A DNA stretch of 64,000 bases from Bosea sp. (in: a-proteobacteria). GTDB lineage: Bacteria; Pseudomonadota; Alphaproteobacteria; Rhizobiales; Beijerinckiaceae. The notes beneath the pieces are model-generated. The model saw nothing but the letters and a program-made list of their open reading frames with translations. It did no database searches and was not told the origin of the DNA. Below are positions 1 to 9,033 of the stretch, piece by piece. Each line of letters begins with the position of its first letter. The first letter of the stretch is position 1. The stretch covers positions 2,160,698-2,224,697 of the forward strand of contig JAAVVV010000001.1 in assembly GCA_023910605.1 (NCBI GenBank), given 5' to 3'. Made by a program: the position numbers and the translations under genes.

Positions 1-74
1 CGAGGGCCGCCTGAAGCTTGCGAAAAGGCTTCCGGGTTTGCCGGGGCGCAGGCGCGCCCCCGCTTCGAACCCGC

Positions 75-1793
75 TCAGTTCCGGCCCTGACGCATCGCCC
101 GGGTCAGCATCAGCACCGGCACGATGCCGATCGCCACGATCGCCAGGGCGGCGGTCGACGATTGCGCCAGTCTTTCGTCGGAGGCGAGCTGGTAGACACG
201 CACGGCCAGCGTGTCGAAGTTGAACGGTCGCACGATCAGCGTGGCCGGCAGTTCCTTCATCACATCCACGAACACCACGAGCGCGGCAGTGATCAGCGAC
301 CGGCGCAGCATCGGGACATGGATGCGCTGCGCCACCGAGCTCTGGCTCGAGCCGAGCGTGCGCGCGGCATGGTCTATGCTCATGCCGATGCGCGCATAGC
401 CAGCCTCGATGCCGCCCGTCGCAATAGCCAGGAACCGGACCAGATAGGCGAACAGCAGGGCGACAAGCGTGCCGCTGAGCAACAGGCCCGTCGAGATGCC
501 GAAGCTGTCTCGCATCAGCCTGTCGAGGGCATTGTCGAACAGGCCGAGCGGCAGCAAGACGCCGACAGCCACCACGGTGCCCGGAATGGCGTAGCCCAAG
601 GTTGCGAAGCGCACCGCGCCTCGCACGGCATCCGAGCGCGAGACGCGCAGCGCATAGGCGAGCAGCGCCCCCGCCGCCACGATGATCACCGCCCCAAGAC
701 TGGCCAGCACGAAGGAATTGCCCGCATAGGTGAGGAAGCGCGAGCCGAAGAACGGATCGCCGCCCTGTGCGTGCAGGTTCAGCAAGATCAGCACCGGCAC
801 GATGAAGCCGAGCAGCACCGGCAGGAAGCACATGCCAAAGGCCAGCGCCGCGCGCCAGCCGCGCAACTGACGGGCGCCCAGCACGCGCTCGCGTCGCGAA
901 GTGCGGCCATAGCGCCGCTGGCCGCGCGAATGCTGCTCAAGCGCCACGAGCGCCATGACGAAGCACAGCAGCCCGATGGAGAGTTGGGCGGCGGCGATGC
1001 GGTCGCCCATGCCGAACCAGGTGCGGTAGATCAGCGTCGTGAACGTGTTCACGCCGAAGTATTGCACCGTGCCGAAGTCGGCGAGCGTTTCCATCAAGGC
1101 GAGCGCCGTGCCGGCCGCAATGGCCGGGCGCGCCAGCGGCAACGCGATGCGGCGGAAACTTTCGCCCATGCCCCCGCCAAGCGTGCGCGAGGCATCGATG
1201 ATGCAGGCCGATTGCTCCACGAAAGCGGCCCGCGCGAGCATGTAGACATAAGGGTAGAGCACCAGCGTGAGCATGACGCTGACGCCGCCGAGATTGTGGA
1301 TGTCGGGGAACCAGTAATCTCCGCGCGACCAGCCGAAGGTCTCGCGCAGCCCTGTCTGAACGGGGCCGGCGAAGGTGAGCGCGTCGGTATAGGCATAGCC
1401 GATGATGTAGGCCGGCATCGCCATCGGCAGCAGCAGCAGCCAGTGCAGCGCCGTCGATCCCGCAAATCGGAAGGCGGTGACCGTCCAGGCCGTGGCGACG
1501 CCCAGCATGACGCAGCCGCCGCCCACCAGCACGAGCAGGCCGAGCGTGTTCAGCATGGCTTCGGGCAGGATGGTGCGCATCAGATGGTCGATGCTGCCCG
1601 ATCCGCTCTGCGTCAGGCTGAGCGCGAGGCTGAGCAGCGGCAGCGCGACGAGCAGCGCGAGCATCAGCGCGGCGAGCGTCACCGGCGTGTGTCCGCTGGG
1701 GAGCCTGAACGCCGGTGAAGGCCGCGCGGGGGCGCGGCCTTCGAAGCGGATCGGATTGCGTGCCGGCGTGGCCGGCGCAGGCTCATGCGCCAT
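75..1793 (-). CDS. fbpB: Ferric iron ABC transporter permease (FbpB-like)
   Basis: Inner-membrane permease of a ferric-iron importer of the FbpABC/SfuABC type. The 572-residue protein has the doubled architecture of this family: two binding-protein-dependent permease domains of about six membrane segments each. Each half ends with an EAA-type cytoplasmic loop that contacts the ATPase: around residues 210-240 (DASRTLGGGMGESF) and around 470-500 (DHAARTLGSSQSSV). The start lies 3 bp after the stop of the upstream binding-protein gene, so the two are co-transcribed. The ATPase gene that normally completes the system is not in the window; only 74 bases remain on the downstream side. Thiamine or putrescine permeases look similar, but the neighbouring binding protein points to iron. 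Confidence 0.9.
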   Translation of the reverse strand: MAHEPAPATPARNPIRFEGRAPARPSPAFRLPSGHTPVTLAALMLALLVALPLLSLALSLTQSGSGSIDHLMRTILPEAMLNTLGLLVLVGGGCVMLGVATAWTVTAFRFAGSTALHWLLLLPMAMPAYIIGYAYTDALTFAGPVQTGLRETFGWSRGDYWFPDIHNLGGVSVMLTLVLYPYVYMLARAAFVEQSACIIDASRTLGGGMGESFRRIALPLARPAIAAGTALALMETLADFGTVQYFGVNTFTTLIYRTWFGMGDRIAAAQLSIGLLCFVMALVALEQHSRGQRRYGRTSRRERVLGARQLRGWRAALAFGMCFLPVLLGFIVPVLILLNLHAQGGDPFFGSRFLTYAGNSFVLASLGAVIIVAAGALLAYALRVSRSDAVRGAVRFATLGYAIPGTVVAVGVLLPLGLFDNALDRLMRDSFGISTGLLLSGTLVALLFAYLVRFLAIATGGIEAGYARIGMSIDHAARTLGSSQSSVAQRIHVPMLRRSLITAALVVFVDVMKELPATLIVRPFNFDTLAVRVYQLASDERLAQSSTAALAIVAIGIVPVLMLTRAMRQGRN

Positions 1794-1796
1794 GCA

Positions 1797-2840
1797 TCAT
1801 TTCCAGCCGGCGCGGTCCATGATCTGGAGAGCCTGCGCGTTGTTGCGCGCGAAGACGCGGGCATTGATCGTGTCGGACTTGAAGGCGCCGAAACGGGCGA
1901 TGGTCGGCGGCGGCGCAACCCCATCGACGACTGGATACTCGTCATTGCCTTCCGCGAGGAAGCGCTGGGCGGCGGGCGAGATGAGATGCTCCATGAAGCG
2001 GATGCCCGCCTCGCGGTTCTTGGCTGTCGCGCAGAGCGCCACGCCGGAGATGTTCACATGGCTTCCGCGATTGCCCTGATTAGGGAAGAACACGCCGATC
2101 TTGTCGATCAGCGCTGCATCCTGCGTCGCAGATTTGCGGATGATGTTGCCGAGGTAATAGGTGTTGGAAATCGCCAGATCGCCTTCGCCGGCGAAGGCCG
2201 CGCGGATTTGGTCGGTGTCGCCGCCGCGCGGCTGGCGCGTGAAATTGGCGACAATGCCCCGGCACCAGGCCTCCGTCGCCGCTTCGCCATTGGCCGCGAG
2301 AATCGCGCCGGTCATCGACTGGCTGTAGATGTTGGTCGAGGAGCGCATCAGCACCTTGCCGCGCCATTTCGGGTCGGCCAGATCCTCATAGGTCGAGAGC
2401 TGCGACGGGTTCACGCGGTCCTTGTGATACATGATCACCCGGGCGCGCGTGGACACGCCGAACCAATGCCCGTCGGGATCGCGCAGGTTGGCAGGAACGC
2501 GCGAGACGAGCGCTTCCGAATTGATGGGGGCCAGCAGGCCCAGCTCCCGCGCCCGCTCGATGCGTCCGGCATCGACCGAGATGAAGACATCGGCGGGGCT
2601 GTTGGCACCTTCGGCGCGCATGCGCTCGATCAGCGCATCGGGCGCCGCCTCGACCCGGTTGACCCGGATGCCCGTGGCCGCGGTGAAGGTCTGATAAAGC
2701 GCCTCATCCGTGTCGTAATGGCGCGAGGAATACAGGTTCAGCGTCTGCGTGGACTGCGCCCGGACAATGGCAGGCGCGGCGAGCAGGGCGCCAAGGCCGG
2801 CGCTTCCAGCCAGGAAACTGCGGCGGTCGAGTGAATTCAT
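1797..2840 (-). CDS. fbpA: Ferric iron ABC transporter substrate-binding protein (FbpA/FutA-like)
   Basis: Periplasmic iron-binding protein delivering Fe(III) to the permease encoded just downstream. It has 347 residues from the chosen ATG. The start is set by a GGAG ribosome site about 8 bases upstream and by a twin-arginine signal peptide (RRSFLAGSAG, then a hydrophobic stretch ending IVRA|Q), so export is probably by the Tat route. A longer reading frame upstream is AT-rich and has no signal. The family's paired tyrosines are seen in the motif SNTYYLGN around residue 230, and the typing FPNQGNRGSHVN follows. First gene of a two-gene unit in this window. The region upstream is AT-rich and may carry iron control, but no confident operator was found. 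Confidence 0.9.
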   Translation of the reverse strand: MNSLDRRSFLAGSAGLGALLAAPAIVRAQSTQTLNLYSSRHYDTDEALYQTFTAATGIRVNRVEAAPDALIERMRAEGANSPADVFISVDAGRIERARELGLLAPINSEALVSRVPANLRDPDGHWFGVSTRARVIMYHKDRVNPSQLSTYEDLADPKWRGKVLMRSSTNIYSQSMTGAILAANGEAATEAWCRGIVANFTRQPRGGDTDQIRAAFAGEGDLAISNTYYLGNIIRKSATQDAALIDKIGVFFPNQGNRGSHVNISGVALCATAKNREAGIRFMEHLISPAAQRFLAEGNDEYPVVDGVAPPPTIARFGAFKSDTINARVFARNNAQALQIMDRAGWK

Positions 2841-3448
2841 CGGTTTCTCCTTGTCTCGCGGATTCAAGGTCCGCGCTGGCAGATCGACATCCGCCACGAT
2901 GCTTGGGTTAATCGTCGCCGCTGGAGTGGTCAAGAAAAAATCGATATAAAACAATAACTTATATAGATTCTAAACTGCATGAACAGGCCATGCAGTCTGG
3001 AACGGATCGAACCAGGCCGAAAAGCTCGGCTGCGACAGCGCGTTGCGCGGCCGCGTGGCGGGATCGATGCGGTCGGCGGCCGTCCGGATGAAGCCTGTCG
3101 AAATGGCCTGGCTTGTCCGCGGCGCGGGAGCTCGATCATCCGGATGGTGGCGGAAGGACGCGAAGCCCCGCCGGAGATCACGTCGATGGCCGTGTCCCGT
3201 GCGCCGGCATTCGCCACCAGCACGCGCGCCACCCGCCGCGTCTCCCGCTGAAGCCGCTCTGGCGGCTTGCGCCGGCAATCTCATCCATTCGCTTGCGTGC
3301 GGCATCGGAAATGGTCGGCGCCGAACGGCGGTCCCGGAAGTTCGTGGCGGCGCAGGGATGGCTATGCCTGCCAGGCCTCAATCGACCACGGCCTGCGCCC
3401 GTTGACGACGCCCCGGGGCATCCAGCTTCAGTGTCTTGAGCAGTGTCT
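2841..3448. other. Gene-poor region between fbpA and the RND pump gene
   Basis: About 600 bases with no convincing intact gene. Bases 2925-2975 are strikingly AT-rich against a GC-rich background and probably hold the fbpA promoter. From about 3000 to 3400 the minus strand shows short protein-like stretches that change frame (for example ISDAARKRMDEIAGASRQ near 3300, and ARVLVANAGARDTAIDVISG near 3200). This could be a decayed gene of unknown family, but no homologue was recognised and it may be chance coding in GC-rich DNA. Confidence 0.4.
2975..2995. promoter_or_regulatory. Perfect 7-bp inverted repeat upstream of fbpA
   Basis: CTGCATG at 2975-2981 is mirrored by CATGCAG at 2989-2995 across a 7-base spacer. 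It lies about 135 bases upstream of the fbpA start, next to a TTCTAAA (2968-2974) that resembles one half of the Irr ICE motif. Either could take part in iron control. The distance is long and no -10/-35 pair is certain, so this is a candidate only. Confidence 0.25.
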
Positions 3449-6400
3449 TCATTCCGCCGGCTGGACGATGACGGGCTTGTCTGCGGCCGGCCGATCCCGG
3501 CCCGAGATCAGCGCATCGAGCTTGTCGAGGTAGAAATAGACTACCGGCGTGATGAACAGGGTCAGGAACTGCGAGACGATCAGGCCGCCGACCACCGCCA
3601 CGCCCAGGGGCTGGCGCAGCTCCGCGCCTGCGCCGGAGCCCAGCGCGATGGGAAGGATGGCGAAGATGGCCGCGAAGCTCGTCATCATGATCGGGCGGAA
3701 GCGGACGATCGCGGCCTCGCGGATCGCGGTCATGGCGTCGCAGTTTTCGCTGCGCCGTTTCTCGATCGCGAAATCGACCATCATGATCGCGTTCTTCTTC
3801 ACGATGCCGACCAGCATCAGGATGCCGATGATGGCGATCACCGACAGATCCATGCCCCACCACTGCAGCGCGAGAAGCGCGCCCAGACCAGCCGAGGGCA
3901 GGCCGGACAGGATGGTGATCGGGTGGATGAAGCTCTCATAGAGGATGCCGAGCACGATGTAGATCACGAGCACCGCCGCGAGGATCAGGAGGCCCTGGCC
4001 CTTGAGCGCATCCTGGAAGAGCTGCGCCGAGCCCGAGAAGTTGGTGTTCATGGAGGCGGGGATGTTGATTTCCTGCTCGGCCATGCGGATGGCCGCGACC
4101 GCATCGCCGATCGCCACCCCCGGCGCGGTGTTGAAGGAGAAGGTCACGGCCGGTTGCTGCGCAATGCGGTTTACTGCGAGCGGGCCCACTGACGGCGTGA
4201 TCTTGGCGACCGCTTCCAGCGGCACGTTCTGGCCGCCGGCCGTGCGCAGCAGCAGGCGCGACAGCACGGCCGGCTCGAGCTGGAAGGCCCGGTCCGCCTC
4301 CATGATCACCTGATAGTCGCTCGATGCGGTGAAGATGGTGGCGATCTGGCGCTGGCCGAACGCGTTGTAGAGCGTCTGCCGGATCTGGTCCGAGGTGATG
4401 CCGAGGCTGGCGGCGCGGTCGCGGTCCAGTTCGACCGAGACCTGAGGGTTGCGCAATTGCAGGTCGAGAGCCACGTCGCGAAGCTGCGGCAACTGGGACA
4501 GCCGCTCCCGCAGGCGCGGGGCCAGGTTGAACAGCTGCTCAAGATCAGGCCCCGCAACCGAATACTGGTAGGCGGCGCGCGAGGCACGACCGGAGTTCAG
4601 GTTGATGTTCTGAACCGGCTGGAACACGGCGGTGAGGCCGGGCACGCCGGAACTCGCGCGCCTGAGCCGACCGATGATATCCTGCGCGCTGTCGCGCTCG
4701 TTCCGCGGCTTCAGCGAGATGAACATGAAGCCGGTGTTGACGGCGCTGAAGCCGCCGATGTTGACGGTCATGTATTCGACGGCCGGGTCCGCGCGCACGA
4801 TATCTGCGACACGCTGAACCCGCGCTGACATAGCCTCGAAGGACGTGTCGGCCGGTCCTTCGATCGCGCCGCGCAGCAGGCCGGTGTCCTCGATGGGGAA
4901 GAAGCCCTTGGGGATGTCCATGTAAAGCTTCACGCTGATGCCCACCGTGGCGAGCGTGATGACGAGCATCAGCAGGCGGGCGCGCAGCACCCAGTCCAGC
5001 GACCAGCGATAGCCGGCCAGGACCGCATCGAAGACAGGGTCGACGAGCTTGTCCATGAAGGTCTTCTTGTCGCCCTCATGGCCATGGCCGCCCTTGAGCA
5101 ACCGTGCGCACATCATGGGCGTGAGCGTGAGCGACACGAAGCCGGACACCAGGATGGCGGCCGAGATCGTGCCGGCGAACTCCCGGAACACGCGCCCGAC
5201 GACCCCGCCCATGAGGAAGACCGGGATGAACACCGCCACCAGCGAAAGCGTGATGGAGATGATGGTGAAGCCGATCTCGCGCGAGCCGATCAGCGCCGCC
5301 TCGAAGGGTTTCTTGCCCATCTCGATATGGCGAACGATGTTCTCGAGCACGACGATGGCATCATCCACCACGAGCCCCACGGCGAGCGTGAGCGCGAGAA
5401 GCGAAATGTTGTCGAGCGAATAGCCGAACGCATACATGAAACCGAACGTGCCCATCAGCGAAATGGGCAAGGTGATGGTCGGGATCAGCGTCGCCGTCAG
5501 GCGCTTGAGGAAGATGAAGATCACCACGATCACGCAAAGCGTCGCGACGACGAGCTTCTCCAGCACCTTCTCCACCGATTCCTTGATTGGCTGCGCGCGG
5601 TCGTTCAGCACCGCAAGATCGATCGACGCCGGCAACTGGTCGCGATAGGCCGGGATGCGGTTGCGGATCTGCTGCACCACATCCACCGTGTTTGCATCGG
5701 ACTGGCGGAACACGGCGAGAATGATCGAGCGCTGGCCATTGTACCAGCTTGCCGTCTGATTGTTCTCGACCGAGTCGATGACCGTCGCGACATCTTCGAG
5801 CTTGATCGGGATGCCGTTGCGCTGGGCGATGATGAGGCCGCCATAATCGCCCGCTCGTTCGAGCTGGCCCGTCGCGCCGAGCGTCAGGCGCTGGCGTTCG
5901 CCCGAGATGGTGCCGACTGGCGAGTTCGAGTTGGCGGCCTGCACCGCGGCGCGCACCTCGTTGAGGGTCATGCCGCGCGCGGACACCGAGTCCGGGTTGA
6001 CGAGGATACGCACGGCATATTTCTGCGCGCCGAACACGTTCACCTGCGCGACGCCCGCGATCTGCGAGATCTGCTGCTGCAGGATGTTTTCGGCGTATTC
6101 GTTGACGCTCGACAGCGGCTGCGTGCCGGAGGTGAGCACCAGGAACAGGATGGGTTGGTCGGCCGGATTGACCTTCCGGAACGAGGGCGGCGCAGGCAGA
6201 TCCTGCGGCAGGCGGCGCGCCGAGGCGCTGATCGCCGACTGAACGTCGAGCGCAGCCCCGTCGATGTTGCGGTCAAGGTCGAACTGCAGCGTGATCGAGG
6301 TCGACCCCTGCTGCGAGATCGAGGAAAGGGATGCGATCCCCGCGATCGAGGACAGCTCACGCTCGAGCGGCGCAGCGACCGAGGTGGCCATCGTTTCCGG

Positions 6401-6565
6401 GCTCGCGCCGGGCAGGCGCACATTGACGTTGATGGTGGGGAAGTCCACCCGCGGCAGCGCGGCGACCGGCAGCTGCCGGAACGCGAAGAAGCCGAAGACC
6501 ACGAAGGACAGCATCATCAGCGTCGTCATCACCGGACGACGGATGCACAGCTCGGGCAGCGACAT
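3449..6565 (-). CDS. RND multidrug efflux transporter, inner-membrane pump
   Basis: Proton-driven pump of the hydrophobe/amphiphile efflux (HAE-1) group, close to MdtB/MdtC and MexF-type proteins. Its 1038 residues match the family length. It begins with the family's cytoplasmic/TM1 signature (SLPELCIRRPVMTTLMML). The proton-relay aspartate pair is present in TM4 (GLVVDDAIVVLEN, around residue 400). Two large periplasmic porter/docking loops lie between TM1-2 and TM7-8, giving 12 membrane segments overall. It is encoded after its periplasmic adaptor with a 77-base gap, which suggests one operon. No outer-membrane channel gene lies alongside, so it presumably shares a TolC-type channel encoded elsewhere. 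The substrate cannot be told from sequence. Confidence 0.93.
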   Translation of the reverse strand: MSLPELCIRRPVMTTLMMLSFVVFGFFAFRQLPVAALPRVDFPTINVNVRLPGASPETMATSVAAPLERELSSIAGIASLSSISQQGSTSITLQFDLDRNIDGAALDVQSAISASARRLPQDLPAPPSFRKVNPADQPILFLVLTSGTQPLSSVNEYAENILQQQISQIAGVAQVNVFGAQKYAVRILVNPDSVSARGMTLNEVRAAVQAANSNSPVGTISGERQRLTLGATGQLERAGDYGGLIIAQRNGIPIKLEDVATVIDSVENNQTASWYNGQRSIILAVFRQSDANTVDVVQQIRNRIPAYRDQLPASIDLAVLNDRAQPIKESVEKVLEKLVVATLCVIVVIFIFLKRLTATLIPTITLPISLMGTFGFMYAFGYSLDNISLLALTLAVGLVVDDAIVVLENIVRHIEMGKKPFEAALIGSREIGFTIISITLSLVAVFIPVFLMGGVVGRVFREFAGTISAAILVSGFVSLTLTPMMCARLLKGGHGHEGDKKTFMDKLVDPVFDAVLAGYRWSLDWVLRARLLMLVITLATVGISVKLYMDIPKGFFPIEDTGLLRGAIEGPADTSFEAMSARVQRVADIVRADPAVEYMTVNIGGFSAVNTGFMFISLKPRNERDSAQDIIGRLRRASSGVPGLTAVFQPVQNINLNSGRASRAAYQYSVAGPDLEQLFNLAPRLRERLSQLPQLRDVALDLQLRNPQVSVELDRDRAASLGITSDQIRQTLYNAFGQRQIATIFTASSDYQVIMEADRAFQLEPAVLSRLLLRTAGGQNVPLEAVAKITPSVGPLAVNRIAQQPAVTFSFNTAPGVAIGDAVAAIRMAEQEINIPASMNTNFSGSAQLFQDALKGQGLLILAAVLVIYIVLGILYESFIHPITILSGLPSAGLGALLALQWWGMDLSVIAIIGILMLVGIVKKNAIMMVDFAIEKRRSENCDAMTAIREAAIVRFRPIMMTSFAAIFAILPIALGSGAGAELRQPLGVAVVGGLIVSQFLTLFITPVVYFYLDKLDALISGRDRPAADKPVIVQPAE

Positions 6566-6642
6566 GGGCAGCTCCTTCTGTCGTTCGGTTCATGACGGGC
6601 CCACCATAGGGTCCGTCAGGTCATCGCGCCGCTTCGTGCAGT

Positions 6643-7929
6643 TCAGCCCTGGTTGGGGAGCTGCCGCTGCGCAGCCGGCGGCCCGCCGGGATTGCCGCCC
6701 GGCTGCCGGACCGCGACGCGCGCGCCGTTGGTCAGGAGCAACTGGCCGTCGGTCACGACCGTCTCGCCACCAGTCAGCCCGCTTGCCAGCACTGTCTCGC
6801 CTTCCATCACGCGGTTGACGACCACGGGTCGGACGCGCGCGACATCGCCCTCTACGACGAAGACGAAGCTGCCTGTCTGGCTGGTCTGCACCGCCTCGCG
6901 CGGCACGACCAGCGCATCGGCTTCCGTGCGCAGGATGACCCGGACCGAGCACAGCGCGCCCGGCCAGAGCAGCTCGTCGGCATTTTCGAAGGCCGCGCGC
7001 ACCGTCACCGTGCCGGTGGTTCCATCCACGGCATTGTCCACGAAGGCGACGCGGCCGGTGCTGGATCGCGGCAAGCCTTGCGGCGTCGCCACCACGGACG
7101 AACTCGCATCCGTGACGGCCGCCTTGACGTCGATCAGGTAGCGCTGCGGAACGGAGAAACCGACATAGATGGGACTTGTCTGGTTGATCGAGGCCAGTAT
7201 CGGCGAGCCGTCGCCCGTCTTGGCGATGTTGCCGGCCTTGAGCCCGGCTGCGCCGATGCGCCCCGAGATCGGCGCCGACAGCGTGTAGTAGCTGAGCTGG
7301 ACCCTGAGGTTCTCGATGTTGGCCTCGCTGGCGCGCACCACCGCGCGCTGGGTCTCGGCCAGCGCCTTGGCCTGATCGAGCCGCTGCTCGGACGCGAAGT
7401 CGCGGCGCTGCAGTTCCTGTGCGCGCTTGTAGTCGGCTTCGGCGGCCGCCGCCTGGGCGCGGTCGCGTGCGAGATTGGCCTCGGCCTGCCGGATCTGGGC
7501 CTCGATCTGGCGGGAGTCGAGCCGGAACAGCGTTTCCCCGGCCTTGACATAGGCGCCGTCATTGAACGCGACCTCGAGGATCTGGCTTTCGACGCGCGCG
7601 CGGATCGTCACCGCCGCCATGGTCTGCACGGTGCCGAGCGCGTCAAGGCGCACGGGCATCGGCTTGCGCTTGGCCTGGCCCACGGCCACGGGGACGGGGG
7701 GGCGTGCGGGCGGGCCGCCAGGCGCGCCGGCTTGCAGCTTCGAGACAGGCGCTGCCGTCTTGGGCGCAACCCCGAAGGCGGCCGAGGCGCGCGAGACGCT
7801 CTCGTTGAAATAGGGCATCTGGGTCAGGAAGGCCGGAACCGGCGCGCCGGTATAGCCATAGTAGCCGATGACGCCCCCCGCCATGACAGCCAGCGCCGCC
7901 ATTCCGCGCCAAATCACCCGACCCGACAT
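6643..7929 (-). CDS. RND efflux periplasmic adaptor (MdtA/AcrA-like)
   Basis: Membrane-fusion protein linking the adjacent RND pump to an outer-membrane channel. It has 428 residues from the ATG preceded by GGAAGG. The N-terminus is a membrane anchor (RGMAALAVMAGGVIGYYGY), then a Pro-rich linker, a lipoyl half-domain (VTIRARVESQILEV), and a long alpha-helical hairpin rich in Ala, Glu, Gln and Arg (about residues 145-215). The second lipoyl half follows (YYTLSAPISGRIG), then beta-barrel and membrane-proximal domains. The C-terminus is Pro/Gly/Gln-rich. First gene of the adaptor-pump pair. A longer frame extends 40 codons upstream but has no signal sequence or ribosome site. Confidence 0.92.
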   Translation of the reverse strand: MSGRVIWRGMAALAVMAGGVIGYYGYTGAPVPAFLTQMPYFNESVSRASAAFGVAPKTAAPVSKLQAGAPGGPPARPPVPVAVGQAKRKPMPVRLDALGTVQTMAAVTIRARVESQILEVAFNDGAYVKAGETLFRLDSRQIEAQIRQAEANLARDRAQAAAAEADYKRAQELQRRDFASEQRLDQAKALAETQRAVVRASEANIENLRVQLSYYTLSAPISGRIGAAGLKAGNIAKTGDGSPILASINQTSPIYVGFSVPQRYLIDVKAAVTDASSSVVATPQGLPRSSTGRVAFVDNAVDGTTGTVTVRAAFENADELLWPGALCSVRVILRTEADALVVPREAVQTSQTGSFVFVVEGDVARVRPVVVNRVMEGETVLASGLTGGETVVTDGQLLLTNGARVAVRQPGGNPGGPPAAQRQLPNQG

Positions 7930-8123
7930 TGAACAACCTTCCCAGACCACGACGCGCAGCATCAAGCAGCCATCGACGGCCCAACGCCAGCAATTTGCAC
8001 GCCACGAAGTGCTATTACGCGCAACCGTGTTATGCAACGCTTGAGCCAACGCCGGCCTACACGCTTTGGTGATCTTCCCCTGCCACGGATAATGGTTGTG
8101 GTGAACGGCTCCGCGGGCGTCGC

Positions 8124-8987
8124 TCAGGCCGCACGCACGGGCGCCGCCGCCGGGCGCACAGCGCCGGCCTGATCGAGCACCTTGTGCTGCGCGACCGGGA
8201 TCATCCCGCGCACGCGGCCGATCAGTTCACGATCGATGCGCGTCGCGACGAAGCCGATGCCGTCCGAGGCGCGGGCGACGACATGGCCCCAGGGGTCCAC
8301 CACCAGCGAATGGCCATAGGTGTGCCGCGTTTCCCCGCCAGAGATGAAGGCGCCAGTCTGCGCGCAGGCGACGAAGTAGCTTTGCGTTTCGATGGCGCGG
8401 GCCCGCGACAGCACTTCCCAATGATCCTTGCCGGTCTGGAGCGTGAAGGCAGCCGGCAGCGCGATCAGGTCCACGCCGCGCGCCTGAAGCGCCTGGAACA
8501 GTTCAGGAAAGCGGATGTCGTAGCAGATGGCGCAGCCGATGGTGAGTCCTTCGCAATCATAGGTCGCGACCGCGCGTCCCGGCTTCACCGTCGCGCTCTC
8601 CTTGTAGACCTGCCCGCCGGGCGCCGTGATGTCGAACAGGTGGATCTTCTCGTAGCGGGCCGCCACCCTGCCGCTGCGGTCGAAGGCGACCGTGGTGTTG
8701 TAGATCCGGTTCTCGCCCTCGACCCTGACCATGAACGAGCCTGCATGGATCCACACGCCATGCCGCGCCGCCATATCCTGCGCGAAGTCGAAGGCCGGGC
8801 CGCCGCCGGGCCCGTCGGCATGGGCCAGCTTGTCGGCGCTCGTGCCGCCTGCCCAGTCGAAATGCTCCGGCAGGCAGATCCAGTCAGGGCCTTCCATGTC
8901 GATGGCGCGCGAGATCAGGTCGCGGGCCTGCGCGATGTTCGCGGCCTTGTCGCTGACCGAGTTCATCTGGATGAGGGCGATCTTCAT
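8124..8987 (-). CDS. Carbon-nitrogen hydrolase (nitrilase superfamily)
   Basis: Cytosolic amidase of the nitrilase superfamily, 287 residues. The catalytic Glu-Lys-Cys triad is visible: Glu41 (LPEHF), Lys114 (YEKIHLFD) and Cys155 (ICYDIRFPELF). The Cys motif is that of the Nit1/Nit2 branch (omega-amidase or deaminated-glutathione amidase). Its place directly after a hydantoinase and opposite a hydantoin-type racemase makes an N-carbamoyl or ureido substrate worth testing, but classical D-carbamoylases are longer and differ around the Cys, so the substrate is open. The start is fixed by AGGAG 7 bases upstream; the gene begins 46 bases after the hydantoinase stop. Confidence 0.85.
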   Translation of the reverse strand: MKIALIQMNSVSDKAANIAQARDLISRAIDMEGPDWICLPEHFDWAGGTSADKLAHADGPGGGPAFDFAQDMAARHGVWIHAGSFMVRVEGENRIYNTTVAFDRSGRVAARYEKIHLFDITAPGGQVYKESATVKPGRAVATYDCEGLTIGCAICYDIRFPELFQALQARGVDLIALPAAFTLQTGKDHWEVLSRARAIETQSYFVACAQTGAFISGGETRHTYGHSLVVDPWGHVVARASDGIGFVATRIDRELIGRVRGMIPVAQHKVLDQAGAVRPAAAPVRAA

Positions 8988-9033
8988 GCGGCGCTCCTTG
9001 TCTTGCTGAGTGTCGGCCGCGGGCGCAGGCGCG

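Noticed and set aside
18-1718. Long open frame on the plus strand (566 codons) opposite the permease gene
   Set aside because: It is the antisense shadow of fbpB; its composition (Arg, His, Gln, Asp-rich, no fold) is typical of antisense frames in GC-rich DNA.
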